Notes: generated from the letters alone by a model not told the origin. 64,000 nucleotides of DNA from Cylicocyclus nassatus (GCA_958299035.1 CATQJL010000112.1:40924833-40988832); one strand, 5' to 3'; shown: positions 42,060 to 52,339, counted from the stretch's first letter. Numbers and translations: made by a program.

Positions 42060-42131
42060 TTATCGGTAGTATAGTGGTGAGTATCCGCGTCTGTCACATG
42101 CGAGACCCGGGTTCAATTCCCGGCCGGGGAG
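42060..42131 (+). tRNA. tRNA-Asp(GTC), acceptor-damaged
   Basis: Unit 68; TTATCGG type. Confidence 0.75.
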
Positions 42132-42291
42132 AATCTTTTGCTCCTGACACAATGAACACTTCCAAGCGCTGAGATAAAAACGCTCTGATAGAAAGTTCTT
42201 TTCCATGATTTTTCTTTCCTCCGCAAACATTGGCCAGCCCATTAAGCATTGTTAGTGAAGTAGCGCAAAAAGCTCGCATTTGCAAAACTCA

Positions 42292-42363
42292 TTCCGTTGC
42301 CGGGAATCGAACCCGGGCCTTAAGGGTGAGAGCCGTAAATCCTAACCACTAGACCACAACGGA
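42292..42363 (-). tRNA. tRNA-Glu(CTC), altered
   Basis: Unit 68; G41>T faces C29 in the middle of the anticodon stem. Confidence 0.78.
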
Positions 42364-42528
42364 CTTACCGATTCCCTCATTGTGCCTGTTTTTGAGCACT
42401 TCTTATCGTTTCGCTATTTCTTCATACTCTGAATCATTGCCAGTAAAATAGTTCGAAAGAAATAACGGGGAATCCAGCTCGCACTCTACGATAAAGTGAA
42501 AAAGCGCCTTTAACAGAAGATAGACGGA

Positions 42529-42600
42529 TCCTCAGTAGTATAGTGGTGAGTATCCGCGTCTGTCACATGCGAGACCCGGGTTCAATTCCCGGCCGGGGAG
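42529..42600 (+). tRNA. tRNA-Asp(GTC), altered
   Basis: Unit 69; G6>A faces C66 in the acceptor stem. Confidence 0.8.
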
Positions 42601-42627
42601 AATCTTTTGCTCCTGACACAATGAACC

Positions 42628-42690
42628 CTTCCAAGCGCTGAGATAAAAACGCTCTGATAGAAAGAGCGTTTTTATCTCAGCGCTTGGAAG
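42628..42690. repeat. Fold-back insertion, derived copy
   Basis: Unit 69; same structure as at 41664. Confidence 0.9.
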
Positions 42691-42786
42691 TGATTTTTGA
42701 AGATTTTTCTTTCCTCCACAAACATTGGCCAGCCCATTAAGCATTGTTAGTGAAGTAGCGCAAAAAGCTCGCATTTGCAAAACTCA

Positions 42787-42858
42787 TTCCGTTGCCGGGA
42801 ATCGAACCCGGGCCTTACGGGTGAGAGCCGTAAATCCTAACCACTAGACCACAACGAA
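42787..42858 (-). tRNA. tRNA-Glu(CTC)
   Basis: Unit 69; C2>T. Confidence 0.9.
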
Positions 42859-43023
42859 CTTACCGATTCCCTCATTGTGCCTGTTTTTGAGCACTTCTTA
42901 TCGTTTCGCTATTCCTTCATACTCTGAACCATTGCCAGTAAAATAGTTCGAAAGAAATAACGGGGAATCCAGCTCGCACTCTACGATAAAGTGAAAAAGC
43001 GCCTTTAACAGAAGATAGACGGA

Positions 43024-43095
43024 TCCTCGGTAGTATAGTGGTGAGTATCCGCGTCTGTCACATGCGAGACCCGGGTTCAATTCCCGGCCGGGGAG
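43024..43095 (+). tRNA. tRNA-Asp(GTC)
   Basis: Unit 70; consensus. Confidence 0.97.
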
Positions 43096-43122
43096 AATCT
43101 TTTGCTCCTGACACAATGAACC

Positions 43123-43185
43123 CTTCCAAGCGCTGAGATAAAAACGCTCTGATAGAAAGAGCGTTTTTATCTCAGCGCTTGGAAG
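43123..43185. repeat. Fold-back insertion, derived copy
   Basis: Unit 70; same structure, adjacent to another hairpin unit. Confidence 0.9.
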
Positions 43186-43281
43186 TGATTTTTGAAGATT
43201 TTTCTTTCCTCCACAAACATTGGCCAGCCCATTAAGCATTGTTAGTGAAGTAGCGCAAAAAGCTCGCATTTGCAAAACTCA

Positions 43282-43353
43282 TTCCGTTGCCGGGAATCGA
43301 ACCCGGGCCTTACGGGTGAGAGCCGTAAATCCTAACCACTAGACCACAACGGA
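43282..43353 (-). tRNA. tRNA-Glu(CTC)
   Basis: Unit 70; consensus. Confidence 0.97.
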
Positions 43354-43518
43354 CTTACCGATTCCCTCATTGTGCCTGTTTTTGAGCACTTCTTATCGTT
43401 TCGCTATTTCTTCATACTCCGAATCACTGCCAGTAAAATAGTTCGAAAGAAATAACGGGGAATCCAGCTCGCACTCTACGATAAAGTGAAAAAGCGCCTT
43501 TAACAGAAGATAGACGGA

Positions 43519-43590
43519 TCCTCGGTAGTATAGTGGTGAGTATCCGCGTCTGTCACATGCGAGACCCGGGTTCAATTCCCGGCCAGGGAG
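43519..43590 (+). tRNA. tRNA-Asp(GTC), altered
   Basis: Unit 71; C5xA67. Confidence 0.8.
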
Positions 43591-43750
43591 AATCTTTTGC
43601 TCCTGACACAATGAACACTTCCAAGCGCTGAGATAAAAACGCTCTGATAGAAAGTTCTTTTCCATGATTTTTCTTTCCTCCATAAACATTGGCCAGCCCA
43701 TTAAGCATTGTTAGTGAAGTAGCGCAAAAAGCTCGCATTTGCAAAACTCA

Positions 43751-43822
43751 TTCCGTTGCCGGGAATCGAACCCGGGCCTTACGGGTGAGAGCCGTAAATC
43801 CTAACCACTAGACCACAACGGA
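43751..43822 (-). tRNA. tRNA-Glu(CTC)
   Basis: Unit 71; consensus. Confidence 0.97.
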
Positions 43823-43987
43823 CTTACCGATTCCCTCATTGTGCCTGTTTTTGAGCACTTCTTATCGTTTCGCTATTTCTTCATACTCCGAATCACTGCC
43901 AGTAAAATAGTTCGAAAGAAATAACGGGGAATCCAGCTCGCACTCTACGATAAAGTGAAAAAGCGCCTTTAACAGAAGATAGACGGA

Positions 43988-44059
43988 TCCTCGGTAGTAT
44001 AGTGGTGAGTATCCGCGTCTGTCACATGCGAGACCCGGGTTCAATTCCCGGCCAGGGAG
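43988..44059 (+). tRNA. tRNA-Asp(GTC), altered
   Basis: Unit 72; C5xA67, here joined to a hairpin spacer. Confidence 0.8.
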
Positions 44060-44086
44060 AATCTTTTGCTCCTGACACAATGAACC

Positions 44087-44149
44087 CTTCCAAGCGCTGA
44101 GATAAAAACGCTCTGATAGAAAGAGCGTTTTTATCTCAGCGCTTGGAAG
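44087..44149. repeat. Fold-back insertion, derived copy
   Basis: Unit 72; here linked to an Asp gene with C5xA67. Confidence 0.9.
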
Positions 44150-44245
44150 TGATTTTTGAAGATTTTTCTTTCCTCCACAAACATTGGCCAGCCCATTAAG
44201 CATTGTTAGTGAAGTAGCGCAAAAAGCTCGCATTTGCAAAACTCA

Positions 44246-44317
44246 TTCCGTTGCCGGGAATCGAACCCGGGCCTTACGGGTGAGAGCCGTAAATCCTAAC
44301 CACTAGACCACAACGAA
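44246..44317 (-). tRNA. tRNA-Glu(CTC)
   Basis: Unit 72; C2>T. Confidence 0.9.
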
Positions 44318-44482
44318 CTTACCGATTCCCTCATTGTGCCTGTTTTTGAGCACTTCTTATCGTTTCGCTATTCCTTCATACTCTGAACCATTGCCAGTAA
44401 AATAGTTCGAAAGAAATAACGGGGAATCCAGCTCGCACTCTACGATAAAGTGAAAAAGCGCCTTTAACAGAAGATAGACGGA

Positions 44483-44554
44483 TTATCGGTAGTATAGTGG
44501 TGAGTATCCGCGTCTGTCACATGCGAGACCCGGGTTCAATTCCCGGCCGGGGAG
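44483..44554 (+). tRNA. tRNA-Asp(GTC), acceptor-damaged
   Basis: Unit 73; TTATCGG type. Confidence 0.75.
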
Positions 44555-44714
44555 AATCTTTTGCTCCTGACACAATGAACACTTCCAAGCGCTGAGATAA
44601 AAACGCTCTGATAGAAAGTTCTTTTCCATGATTTTTCTTTCCTCCGCAAACATTGGCCAGCCCATTAAGCATTGTTAGTGAAGTAGCGCAAAAAGCTCGC
44701 ATTTGCAAAACTCA

Positions 44715-44786
44715 TTCCGTTGCCGGGAATCGAACCCGGGCCTTAAGGGTGAGAGCCGTAAATCCTAACCACTAGACCACAACGGA
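44715..44786 (-). tRNA. tRNA-Glu(CTC), altered
   Basis: Unit 73; G41>T. Confidence 0.78.
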
Positions 44787-44951
44787 CTTACCGATTCCCT
44801 CATTGTGCCTGTTTTTGAGCACTTCTTATCGTTTCGCTATTTCTTCATACTCTGAATCATTGCCAGTAAAATAGTTCGAAAGAAATAACGGGGAATCCAG
44901 CTCGCACTCTACGATAAAGTGAAAAAGCGCCTTTAACAGAAGATAGACGGA

Positions 44952-45023
44952 TCCTCAGTAGTATAGTGGTGAGTATCCGCGTCTGTCACATGCGAGACCC
45001 GGGTTCAATTCCCGGCCGGGGAG
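44952..45023 (+). tRNA. tRNA-Asp(GTC), altered
   Basis: Unit 74; G6>A. Confidence 0.8.
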
Positions 45024-45050
45024 AATCTTTTGCTCCTGACACAATGAACC

Positions 45051-45113
45051 CTTCCAAGCGCTGAGATAAAAACGCTCTGATAGAAAGAGCGTTTTTATCT
45101 CAGCGCTTGGAAG
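45051..45113. repeat. Fold-back insertion, derived copy
   Basis: Unit 74, second half of a 964-bp repeat. Confidence 0.9.
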
Positions 45114-45209
45114 TGATTTTTGAAGATTTTTCTTTCCTCCACAAACATTGGCCAGCCCATTAAGCATTGTTAGTGAAGTAGCGCAAAAAGCTCGCATTTG
45201 CAAAACTCA

Positions 45210-45281
45210 TTCCGTTGCCGGGAATCGAACCCGGGCCTTACGGGTGAGAGCCGTAAATCCTAACCACTAGACCACAACGAA
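45210..45281 (-). tRNA. tRNA-Glu(CTC)
   Basis: Unit 74; C2>T. Confidence 0.9.
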
Positions 45282-45446
45282 CTTACCGATTCCCTCATTG
45301 TGCCTGTTTTTGAGCACTTCTTATCGTTTCGCTATTCCTTCATACTCTGAACCATTGCCAGTAAAATAGTTCGAAAGAAATAACGGGGAATCCAGCTCGC
45401 ACTCTACGATAAAGTGAAAAAGCGCCTTTAACAGAAGATAGACGGA

Positions 45447-45518
45447 TTATCGGTAGTATAGTGGTGAGTATCCGCGTCTGTCACATGCGAGACCCGGGTT
45501 CAATTCCCGGCCGGGGAG
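45447..45518 (+). tRNA. tRNA-Asp(GTC), acceptor-damaged
   Basis: Unit 75; TTATCGG type. Confidence 0.75.
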
Positions 45519-45678
45519 AATCTTTTGCTCCTGACACAATGAACACTTCCAAGCGCTGAGATAAAAACGCTCTGATAGAAAGTTCTTTTCCATGATTTTT
45601 CTTTCCTCCGCAAACATTGGCCAGCCCATTAAGCATTGTTAGTGAAGTAGCGCAAAAAGCTCGCATTTGCAAAACTCA

Positions 45679-45750
45679 TTCCGTTGCCGGGAATCGAACC
45701 CGGGCCTTAAGGGTGAGAGCCGTAAATCCTAACCACTAGACCACAACGGA
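45679..45750 (-). tRNA. tRNA-Glu(CTC), altered
   Basis: Unit 75; G41>T. Confidence 0.78.
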
Positions 45751-45915
45751 CTTACCGATTCCCTCATTGTGCCTGTTTTTGAGCACTTCTTATCGTTTCG
45801 CTATTTCTTCATACTCTGAATCATTGCCAGTAAAATAGTTCGAAAGAAATAACGGGGAATCCAGCTCGCACTCTACGATAAAGTGAAAAAGCGCCTTTAA
45901 CAGAAGATAGACGGA

Positions 45916-45987
45916 TCCTCAGTAGTATAGTGGTGAGTATCCGCGTCTGTCACATGCGAGACCCGGGTTCAATTCCCGGCCGGGGAG
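45916..45987 (+). tRNA. tRNA-Asp(GTC), altered
   Basis: Unit 76; G6>A. Confidence 0.8.
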
Positions 45988-46014
45988 AATCTTTTGCTCC
46001 TGACACAATGAACC

Positions 46015-46077
46015 CTTCCAAGCGCTGAGATAAAAACGCTCTGATAGAAAGAGCGTTTTTATCTCAGCGCTTGGAAG
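46015..46077. repeat. Fold-back insertion, derived copy
   Basis: Unit 76, second half of a 964-bp repeat; the last hairpin seen in the window. Confidence 0.9.
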
Positions 46078-46173
46078 TGATTTTTGAAGATTTTTCTTTC
46101 CTCCACAAACATTGGCCAGCCCATTAAGCATTGTTAGTGAAGTAGCGCAAAAAGCTCGCATTTGCAAAACTCA

Positions 46174-46245
46174 TTCCGTTGCCGGGAATCGAACCCGGGC
46201 CTTACGGGTGAGAGCCGTAAATCCTAACCACTAGACCACAACGAA
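46174..46245 (-). tRNA. tRNA-Glu(CTC)
   Basis: Unit 76; C2>T. Confidence 0.9.
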
Positions 46246-46410
46246 CTTACCGATTCCCTCATTGTGCCTGTTTTTGAGCACTTCTTATCGTTTCGCTATT
46301 CCTTCATACTCTGAACCATTGCCAGTAAAATAGTTCGAAAGAAATAACGGGGAATCCAGCTCGCACTCTACGATAAAGTGAAAAAGCGCCTTTAACAGAA
46401 GATAGACGGA

Positions 46411-46482
46411 TTATCGGTAGTATAGTGGTGAGTATCCGCGTCTGTCACATGCGAGACCCGGGTTCAATTCCCGGCCGGGGAG
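46411..46482 (+). tRNA. tRNA-Asp(GTC), acceptor-damaged
   Basis: Unit 77; TTATCGG type. Confidence 0.75.
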
Positions 46483-46642
46483 AATCTTTTGCTCCTGACA
46501 CAATGAACACTTCCAAGCGCTGAGATAAAAACGCTCTGATAGAAAGTTCTTTTCCATGATTTTTCTTTCCTCCGCAAACATTGGCCAGCCCATTAAGCAT
46601 TGTTAGTGAAGTAGCGCAAAAAGCTCGCATTTGCAAAACTCA

Positions 46643-46714
46643 TTCCGTTGCCGGGAATCGAACCCGGGCCTTAAGGGTGAGAGCCGTAAATCCTAACCAC
46701 TAGACCACAACGGA
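46643..46714 (-). tRNA. tRNA-Glu(CTC), altered
   Basis: Unit 77; G41>T. Confidence 0.78.
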
Positions 46715-46879
46715 CTTACCGATTCCCTCATTGTGCCTGTTTTTGAGCACTTCTTATCGTTTCGCTATTTCTTCATACTCTGAATCATTGCCAGTAAAAT
46801 AGTTCGAAAGAAATAACGGGGAATCCAGCTCGCACTCTACGATAAAGTGAAAAAGCGCCTTTAACAGAAGATAGACGGA

Positions 46880-46951
46880 TCCTCGGTAGTATAGTGGTGA
46901 GTATCCGCGTCTGTCACATGCGAGACCCGGGTTCAATTCCCGGCCGGGGAG
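46880..46951 (+). tRNA. tRNA-Asp(GTC)
   Basis: Unit 78; consensus. Confidence 0.97.
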
Positions 46952-47111
46952 AATCTTTTGCTCCTGACACAATGAACACTTTCAAGCGCTGAGATAAAAA
47001 CGCTCTGATAGAAAGTTCTTTTCCATGATTTTTCTTTCCTCCACAAACATTGGCCAGCCCATTAAGCATTGTTAGTGAAGTAGCGCAAAAAGCTCGCATT
47101 TGCAAAACTCA

Positions 47112-47183
47112 TTCCGTTGACGGGAATCGAACCCGGGCCTTACGGGTGAGAGCCGTAAATTCTAACCACTAGACCACAACGGA
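47112..47183 (-). tRNA. tRNA-Glu(CTC), altered
   Basis: Unit 78; G64>T and G23>A, but C60 intact, a partial TTGACGGAAA type. Confidence 0.8.
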
Positions 47184-47348
47184 CTTACCGATTCCCTCAT
47201 TGTGCCTGTTTTTGAGCACTTCTTATCGTTTCGCTATTTCTTCATACTCTGAATCATTGCCAGTAAAATAGCTCGAAAGAAATAAAGGGGAATCCAGCTG
47301 GCACTCTACGATAAAGTGAAAAAGCGCCTTTAACAGAAGATAGACGGA

Positions 47349-47420
47349 TCCTCGGTAGTATAGTGGTGAGTATCCGCATCTGTCACCTGCGAGACCCGGG
47401 TTCAATTCCCGGCCAGGGAG
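47349..47420 (+). tRNA. tRNA-Asp(GTC), altered anticodon stem
   Basis: Unit 79; G30>A makes a standard pair with T40, A39>C leaves T31xC39 next to the loop, and the acceptor has C5xA67. Confidence 0.75.
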
Positions 47421-47580
47421 AATCTTTTGCTCCTGACACAATGAACACTTCCAAGCGCTGAGATAAAAACGCTCTGATAGAAAGTTCTTTTCCATGATTT
47501 TTCTTTCCTCCACAAACATTGGCCAGCCCATTAAGCATTGTTAGTGAAGTAGCGCAAAAAGCTCGCATTTGCAAAACTCA

Positions 47581-47652
47581 TTCCGTTGCCGGGAATCGAA
47601 CCCGGGCCTTACGGGTGAGAGCCGTAAATCCTAACCACTAGGCCACAACGGA
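47581..47652 (-). tRNA. tRNA-Glu(CTC), altered
   Basis: Unit 79; T11>C faces A24 in the D stem. Confidence 0.82.
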
Positions 47653-47817
47653 CTTACCGATTCCCTCATTGTGCCTGTTTTTGAGCACTTCTTATCGTTT
47701 CGCTATTCCTTCATACTCTGAATCATTGCCAGTAAAACAGTTCGAAAGAAATAACGGGGAATCCAGCTCGCACTCTACGATAAAGTGAAAAAGCGCCTTT
47801 AACAGAAGATAGACGGA

Positions 47818-47889
47818 TCCTCGGTAGTATAGTGGTGAGTATCCGCGTCTGTCACATGCGAGACCCGGGTTCAATTCCCGGCCGGGGAG
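47818..47889 (+). tRNA. tRNA-Asp(GTC)
   Basis: Unit 80; consensus. Confidence 0.97.
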
Positions 47890-48049
47890 AATCTTTTGCT
47901 CCTGACACAATGAACACTTCCAAGCGCTGAGATAAAGACGCTCTGATAGAAAGTTCTTTTCCATGATTTTTCTTTCCTCCACAAACATTGGCCAGCCCAT
48001 TAAGCATTGTTAGTGAAGTAGCGCAAAAAGCTCGCATTTGCAAAACTCA

Positions 48050-48121
48050 TTCCGTTGCCGGGAATCGAACCCGGGCCTTACGGGTGAGAGCCGTAAATCC
48101 TAACCACTAGACCACAACGGA
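48050..48121 (-). tRNA. tRNA-Glu(CTC)
   Basis: Unit 80; consensus. Confidence 0.97.
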
Positions 48122-48286
48122 CTTACCGATTCCCTCATTGTGCCTGTTTTTGAGCACTTCTTATCGTTTCGCTATTTCTTCATACTCTGAATCATTGCCA
48201 GTAAAATAGTTCGAAAGAAATAACGGGGAATCCAGCTCGCACTCTACGATAAAGTGAAAAAGCGCCTTTAACAGAAGATAGACGGA

Positions 48287-48358
48287 TCCTCGGTAGTATA
48301 GTGGTGAGTGTCCGCGTCTGTCACATGCGAGACCCGGGTTCAATTCCCGGCCGGGGAG
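48287..48358 (+). tRNA. tRNA-Asp(GTC)
   Basis: Unit 81; A24>G, T-G wobble in the D stem ('A24>G type', 17 copies from here on); a 3-bp spacer deletion follows. Confidence 0.93.
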
Positions 48359-48515
48359 AATCTTTTGCTCCTGACACAATGAACACTTCCAAGCGAGATA
48401 GAAACGCTCTGATAGAAAGTTCTTTTCCATGATTTTTCTTTCCTCCACAAACATTGGCCAGCCCATTAAGCATTGTTAGTGAAGTAGCGCAAAAAGCTCG
48501 CATTTGCAAAACTCA

Positions 48516-48587
48516 TTCCGTTGCCGGGAATCGAACCCGGGCCTTACGGGTGAGAGCCGTAAATCCTAACCACTAGACCACAACGGA
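48516..48587 (-). tRNA. tRNA-Glu(CTC)
   Basis: Unit 81; consensus. Confidence 0.97.
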
Positions 48588-48752
48588 CTTACCGATTCCC
48601 TCATTGTGCCTGTTTTTGAGCACTTCTTATCGTTTCGCTATTTCTTCATACTCTGAATCATTGCCAGTAAAATAGTTCGAAAGAAATAACGGGGAATCCA
48701 GCTCGCACTCTACGATAAAGTGAAAAAGCGCCTTTAACAGAAGATAGACGGA

Positions 48753-48824
48753 TCCTCGGTAGTATAGTGGTGAGTATCCGCGTCTGTCACATGCGAGACC
48801 CGGGTTCAATTCCCGGCCGGGGAG
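48753..48824 (+). tRNA. tRNA-Asp(GTC)
   Basis: Unit 82; consensus. Confidence 0.97.
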
Positions 48825-48984
48825 AATCTTTTGCTCCTGACACAATGAACACTTCCAAGCGGTGAGATAAAAACGCTCTGATAGAAAGTTCTTTTCCATG
48901 ATTTTTCTTTCCTCCACAAACATTGGCCAGCCCATTAAGCATTGTTAGTGAAGTAGCGCAAAAAGCTCGCATTTGCAAAACTCA

Positions 48985-49056
48985 TTCCGTTGCCGGGAAT
49001 CGAACCCGGGCCTTACGGGTGAGAGCCGTAAATCCTAACCACTAGACCACAACGGA
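48985..49056 (-). tRNA. tRNA-Glu(CTC)
   Basis: Unit 82; consensus. Confidence 0.97.
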
Positions 49057-49221
49057 CTTACCGATTCCCTCATTGTGCCTGTTTTTGAGCACTTCTTATC
49101 GTTTCGCTATTTCTTCATACTCTGAATCATTGCCAGTAAAATAGTTCGAAAGAAATAACGGGGAATCCAACTCGCACTCTACGATAAAGTGAAAAAGCGC
49201 CTTTAACAGAAGATAGACGGA

Positions 49222-49293
49222 TCCTCGGTAGTATAGTGGTGAGTGTCCGCGTCTGTCACATGCGAGACCCGGGTTCAATTCCCGGCCGGGGAG
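49222..49293 (+). tRNA. tRNA-Asp(GTC)
   Basis: Unit 83; A24>G. Confidence 0.93.
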
Positions 49294-49453
49294 AATCTTT
49301 TGCTCCTGACACAATGAACACTTCCAAGCGCTGAGATAAAGACGCTCTGATAGAAAGTTCTTTTCCATGATTTTTCTTTCCTCCACAAACATTGGCCAGC
49401 CCATTAAGCATTGTTAGTGAAGTAGCGCAAAAAGCTCGCATTTGCAAAACTCA

Positions 49454-49525
49454 TTCCGTTGCCGGGAATCGAACCCGGGCCTTACGGGTGAGAGCCGTAA
49501 ATCCTAACCACTAGACCACAACGGA
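49454..49525 (-). tRNA. tRNA-Glu(CTC)
   Basis: Unit 83; consensus. Confidence 0.97.
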
Positions 49526-49690
49526 CTTACCGATTCCCTCATTGTGCCTGTTTTTGAGCACTTCTTATCGTTTCGCTATTTCTTCATACTCTGAATCATT
49601 GCCAGTAAAATAGTTCGAAAGAAATAACGGGGAATCCAGCTGGCACTCTACGATAAAGTGAAAAAGCGCCTTTAACAGAAGATAGACGGA

Positions 49691-49762
49691 TCCTCGGTAG
49701 TATAGTGGTGAGTATCCGCGTCTGTCACATGCGAGACCCGGGTTCAATTCAAGGCCGGGGAG
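49691..49762 (+). tRNA. tRNA-Asp(GTC), likely pseudogene
   Basis: Unit 84; double T-stem mismatch as in unit 8. Confidence 0.7.
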
Positions 49763-49922
49763 AATCTTTTGCTCCTGACACAATGAACACTTCCAAGCGC
49801 TGAGATAAAGACGCTCTGATAGAAAGTTCTTTTCCATGATTTTTCTTTCCTCCACAAACATTGGCCAGCCCATTAAGCATTGTTAGTGAAGTAGCGCAAA
49901 AAGCTCGCATTTGCAAAACTCA

Positions 49923-49994
49923 TTCCGTTGCCGGGAATCGAACCCGGGCCTTACGGGTGAGAGCCGTAAATCCTAACCACTAGACCACAACGGA
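49923..49994 (-). tRNA. tRNA-Glu(CTC)
   Basis: Unit 84; consensus. Confidence 0.97.
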
Positions 49995-50159
49995 CTTACC
50001 GATTCCCTCATTGTGCCTGTTTTTGAGCACTTCTTATCGTTTCGCTATTTCTTCATACTCTGAATCATTGCCAGTAAAATAGTTCGAAAGAAATAACGGG
50101 GAATCCAGCTGGCACTCTACGATAAAGTGAAAAAGCGCCTTTAACAGAAGATAGACGGA

Positions 50160-50231
50160 TCCTCGGTAGTATAGTGGTGAGTATCCGCGTCTGTCACATG
50201 CGAGACCCGGGTTCAATTCAAGGCCGGGGAG
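50160..50231 (+). tRNA. tRNA-Asp(GTC), likely pseudogene
   Basis: Unit 85; double T-stem mismatch. Confidence 0.7.
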
Positions 50232-50391
50232 AATCTTTTGCTCCTGACACAATGAACACTTCCAAGCGCTGAGATAAAGACGCTCTGATAGAAAGTTCTT
50301 TTCCATGATTTTTCTTTCCTCCACAAACATTGGCCAGCCCATTAAGCATTGTTAGTGAAGTAGCGCAAAAAGCTCGCATTTGCAAAACTCA

Positions 50392-50463
50392 TTCCGTTGC
50401 CGGGAATCGAACCCGGGCCTTACGGGTGAGAGCCGTAAATCCTAACCACTAGACCACAACGGA
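50392..50463 (-). tRNA. tRNA-Glu(CTC)
   Basis: Unit 85; consensus. Confidence 0.97.
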
Positions 50464-50628
50464 CTTACCGATTCCCTCATTGTGCCTGTTTTTGAGCACT
50501 TCTTATCGTTTCGCTATTTCTTCATACTCTGAATCATTGCCAGTAAAATAGTTCGAAAGAAATAACGGGGAATCCAGCTGGCACTCTACGATAAAGTGAA
50601 AAAGCGCCTTTAACAGAAGATAGACGGA

Positions 50629-50700
50629 TCCTCGGTAGTATAGTGGTGAGTATCCGCGTCTGTCACATGCGAGACCCGGGTTCAATTCAAGGCCGGGGAG
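50629..50700 (+). tRNA. tRNA-Asp(GTC), likely pseudogene
   Basis: Unit 86; double T-stem mismatch. Confidence 0.7.
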
Positions 50701-50860
50701 AATCTTTTGCTCCTGACACAATGAACACTTCCAAGCGCTGAGATAAAGACGCTCTGATAGAAAGTTCTTTTCCATGATTTTTCTTTCCTCCACAAACATT
50801 GGCCAGCCCATTAAGCATTGTTAGTGAAGTAGCGCAAAAAGCTCGCATTTGCAAAACTCA

Positions 50861-50932
50861 TTCCGTTGCCGGGAATCGAACCCGGGCCTTACGGGTGAGA
50901 GCCGTAAATCCTAACCACTAGACCACAACGGA
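50861..50932 (-). tRNA. tRNA-Glu(CTC)
   Basis: Unit 86; consensus. Confidence 0.97.
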
Positions 50933-51097
50933 CTTACCGATTCCCTCATTGTGCCTGTTTTTGAGCACTTCTTATCGTTTCGCTATTTCTTCATACTCTG
51001 AATCATTGCCAGTAAAATAGTTCGAAAGAAATAACGGGGAATCCAACTCGCACTCTACGATAAAGTGAAAAAGCGCCTTTAACAGAAGATAGACGGA

Positions 51098-51169
51098 TCC
51101 TCGGTAGTATAGTGGTGAGTGTCCGCGTCTGTCACATGCGAGACCCGGGTTCAATTCCCGGCCGGGGAG
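51098..51169 (+). tRNA. tRNA-Asp(GTC)
   Basis: Unit 87; A24>G. Confidence 0.93.
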
Positions 51170-51329
51170 AATCTTTTGCTCCTGACACAATGAACACTTC
51201 CAAGCGCTGAGATAAAAACGCTCTGATAGAAAGTTCTTTTCCATGATTTTTCTTTCCTCCACAAACATTGGCCAGCCCATTAAGCATTGTTAGTGAAGTA
51301 GCGCAAAAAGCTCGCATTTGCAAAACTCA

Positions 51330-51401
51330 TTCCGTTGCCGGGAATCGAACCCGGGCCTTACGGGTGAGAACCGTAAATCCTAACCACTAGACCACAACGG
51401 A
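51330..51401 (-). tRNA. tRNA-Glu(CTC)
   Basis: Unit 87; C32>T in the anticodon loop, anticodon intact. Confidence 0.92.
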
Positions 51402-51566
51402 CTTACCGATTCCCTCATTGTGCCTGTTTTTGAGCACTTCTTATCGTTTCGCTATTTCTTCATACTCTGAATCATTGCCAGTAAAATAGTTCGAAATAAA
51501 TAACGGGGAATCCAGCTGGCACTCTACGATAAAGTGAAAAAGCGCCTTCAACAGAAGATAGACGGA

Positions 51567-51638
51567 TCCTCGGTAGTATAGTGGTGAGTGTCCGCGTCTG
51601 TCACATGCGAGACCCGGGTTCAATTCCCGGCCGGGGAG
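51567..51638 (+). tRNA. tRNA-Asp(GTC)
   Basis: Unit 88; A24>G. Confidence 0.93.
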
Positions 51639-51798
51639 AATCTTTTGCTCCTGACACAATGAACACTTCCAAGCGCTGAGATAAAAACGCTCTGATAGAA
51701 AGTTCTTTTCCATGATTTTTCTTTCCTCCACAAACATTGGCCAGCCCATTAAGCATTGTTAGTGAAGTAGCGCAAAAAGCTCGCATTTGCAAAACTCA

Positions 51799-51870
51799 TT
51801 CTGTTGCCGGGAATCGAACCCGGGCCTTACGGGTGAGAGCCAAAAATCCCAACCACTAGACCACAACGGA
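51799..51870 (-). tRNA. tRNA-Glu(CTC), likely pseudogene
   Basis: Unit 88; G69>A faces C3, A28>T faces T42, C29>T wobble, A21>G. Four changes across three arms. Confidence 0.68.
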
Positions 51871-52035
51871 CTTACCGATTCCCTCATTGTGCCTGTTTTT
51901 GAGCACTTCTTATCGTTTCGCTATTTCTTCATACTCTGAATCATTGCCAGTAAAATAGTTCGAAAGAAATAACGGGGAATCCAGCTCGCACTCTACGATA
52001 AAGTGAAAAAGCGCCTTTAACAGAAGATAGACGGA

Positions 52036-52107
52036 TCCTCGGTAGTATAGTGGTGAGTGTCCGCGTCTGTCACATGCGAGACCCGGGTTCAATTCCCGGC
52101 CGGGGAG
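52036..52107 (+). tRNA. tRNA-Asp(GTC)
   Basis: Unit 89; A24>G. Confidence 0.93.
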
Positions 52108-52267
52108 AATCTTTTGCTCCTGACACAATGAACACTTCCAAGCGCTGAGATAGAAACGCTCTGATAGAAAGTTCTTTTCCATGATTTTTCTTTCCTCCAC
52201 AAACATTGGCCAGCCCATTAAGCATTGTTAGTGAAGTAGCGCAAAAAGCTCGCATTTGCAAAACTCA

Positions 52268-52339
52268 TTCCGTTGCCGGGAATCGAACCCGGGCCTTACG
52301 GGTGAGAGCCGTAAATCCTAACCACTAGACCACAACGGA
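52268..52339 (-). tRNA. tRNA-Glu(CTC)
   Basis: Unit 89; consensus. Confidence 0.97.

Larger units (their letters stand above)
42060..46410. repeat. 964-bp two-unit higher-order repeat with damaged tRNA copies
   Basis: Copies lie at 42060-43023, 44483-45446 and 45447-46410, with a following half-copy at 46411. Each joins a 469-bp unit (Asp starting TTATCGG, Glu G41>T) to a 495-bp unit (Asp G6>A, fold-back hairpin, Glu C2>T). Confidence 0.9.
49691..51097. repeat. Three consecutive near-identical units (84-86)
   Basis: All three share the Asp T-stem damage (TTCAATTCAAGG), the spacer variant ATAAAGACG and CTGGCACT. By eye they are identical, suggesting very recent tandem duplication. Confidence 0.85.
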
